Shown piece after piece: positions 63,486-64,000 of a stretch of 64,000 bases of DNA. Origin of the DNA: Ceratopteris richardii (Eukaryota; Streptophyta; Polypodiopsida; Polypodiales; Pteridaceae); assembly GCA_020310875.1 (NCBI GenBank), contig CM035433.1, positions 111,793,806-111,857,805 of the forward strand. Reading direction: 5' to 3'. The translations under genes were made by a program, and so were the position numbers. Below the pieces are notes generated by a model, which saw only the letters and a program-made list of their open reading frames with translations, was not told the DNA's origin and did no database searches. Positions within the stretch are counted from its first letter, which is position 1, and each line of letters begins with the position of its first letter.

Positions 63486-64000
63486 ATGGCAAAGGTTGAG
63501 GAAATAAGTCAACTTATGAGTGATAAATTGGAAAAGAGAAACTTTCATGCTTGGAGATTTAGAATGATGAATTTCTTGATGGGAAAAGGCTACTAGAAAT
63601 ACCTTGAAGGAGATAATGAAATACCCATAGTTACAAGAGAGGAATCATACTATAGACTAGCTAAGAGCATATGAATCAAGGAGCACGAAAGGTAATGTAT
63701 TGGCTATTTGTTAGCATAGAAGATAGCATGGTTGGGCACATACAAGATGCAAAAGCTCCAAAAGAGGATTGTAACACTTTGTTCATATTGTGTGGAGCCA
63801 ATATAATGAAATGGAAATTATAAGACAAGAATGAGTTGCATACACTAGAGAAAAAGATCATGTTGATAAGCCACTACACCTTAAAAATCAAAAGTATATG
63901 TGAGTCACTTGCATCTATTGGTGTCAATGTAGATGACGATGATGATGATAATAAGGTCAAAGTGTGCCTTCATGGTTAGCAGCTGCATATAAGCAATTCA
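63486..64000 (+). CDS. Copia L gag, 5' part, runs off window (fossil)
   Basis: Plus-strand residues begin MAKVEEISQLMSDKLEKRNF and HAWRFRMMNFLMGKGYW, a typical copia Gag start (L...NF.AW...M). Near 63890-63970, KIKSICESLASIGVNVDDDD and KVCLHG match the UBN2-type region. Different subfamily from C and B1. Several breaks already in this part; the remainder lies outside the window. Confidence 0.8.

Overview
The window reads as a transposon graveyard from a land plant with a large, AT-rich, repeat-laden genome. Every recognisable protein segment belongs to a Ty1/copia or Ty3/gypsy LTR retrotransposon. The primer-binding sites are plant-type (tRNA-iMet complements close to TGGTATCAGAGC, plus tRNA-Asp-like sites), and one gypsy element carries a C-terminal chromodomain. 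I see no convincing host gene, no rRNA, no functional tRNA and no CRISPR array. The lineage (fern, gymnosperm, lycophyte, angiosperm) cannot be fixed from this sequence alone. Percent identities quoted are by eye.

Layout. (1) 1-8163: an old copia fragment split by a 7.1 kb minus-strand gypsy element 'A' (303-7421; ~1.04 kb LTRs; perfect 5-bp target duplication). A has gag, zinc knuckles and protease-like segments but no visible RT, RNase H or integrase. (2) 8469-21858: a three-deep nest. Copia 'B1' (minus, ~1.02 kb LTRs) holds copia 'B2' (minus, ~290 bp LTRs), which holds copia 'C2' (plus, 231 bp LTR). (3) 21859-23009: about 1.15 kb that I cannot assign, with a short coiled-coil-like ORF. (4) 23010-43305: an ancient copia 'F' (plus) spread over 20 kb by copia 'G' (minus), copia 'C' (26043-31173, complete outline, perfect TSD) and chromovirus gypsy 'E' (33372-42387, perfect TSD). 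E is itself split by a mostly non-coding LTR element 'D' (36335-39259, perfect TSD). (5) 44311-47783: copia 'H' with ~1 kb LTRs and a shortened interior that holds a C-family LTR piece. (6) 48303-61609: an ancient copia 'I' (minus). Copia 'C3' (48371-52537, perfect TSD) sits in its LTR, and old gypsy debris 'J' with further LTR-like repeats 'K' lies inside its body. (7) 61610-64000: unassigned AT-rich DNA, then the start of copia 'L' (PBS and gag) running off the window.

One copia family with ~230 bp LTRs (TGTTGATATATTTAGG...CTCCAACA) accounts for C, C2, C3, an LTR fragment at 45403 and the older relatives F, I and the copia at 1-8163. It repeatedly inserted into its own relatives. The most unusual structures are: a dense array of TTGAC (W-box type) motifs at the U3 end of the A LTRs; a CpG-rich array of near-perfect 14-bp palindromes inside D; a ~210 bp inverted repeat inside C3; three tandem-repeat blocks plus a tRNA-like segment in the leader of E; and a poly-G tract flanked by complementary pentamer arrays in A. 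I found no evidence for a new functional system. The value of the window lies in nested transposon history and in these repeat structures.
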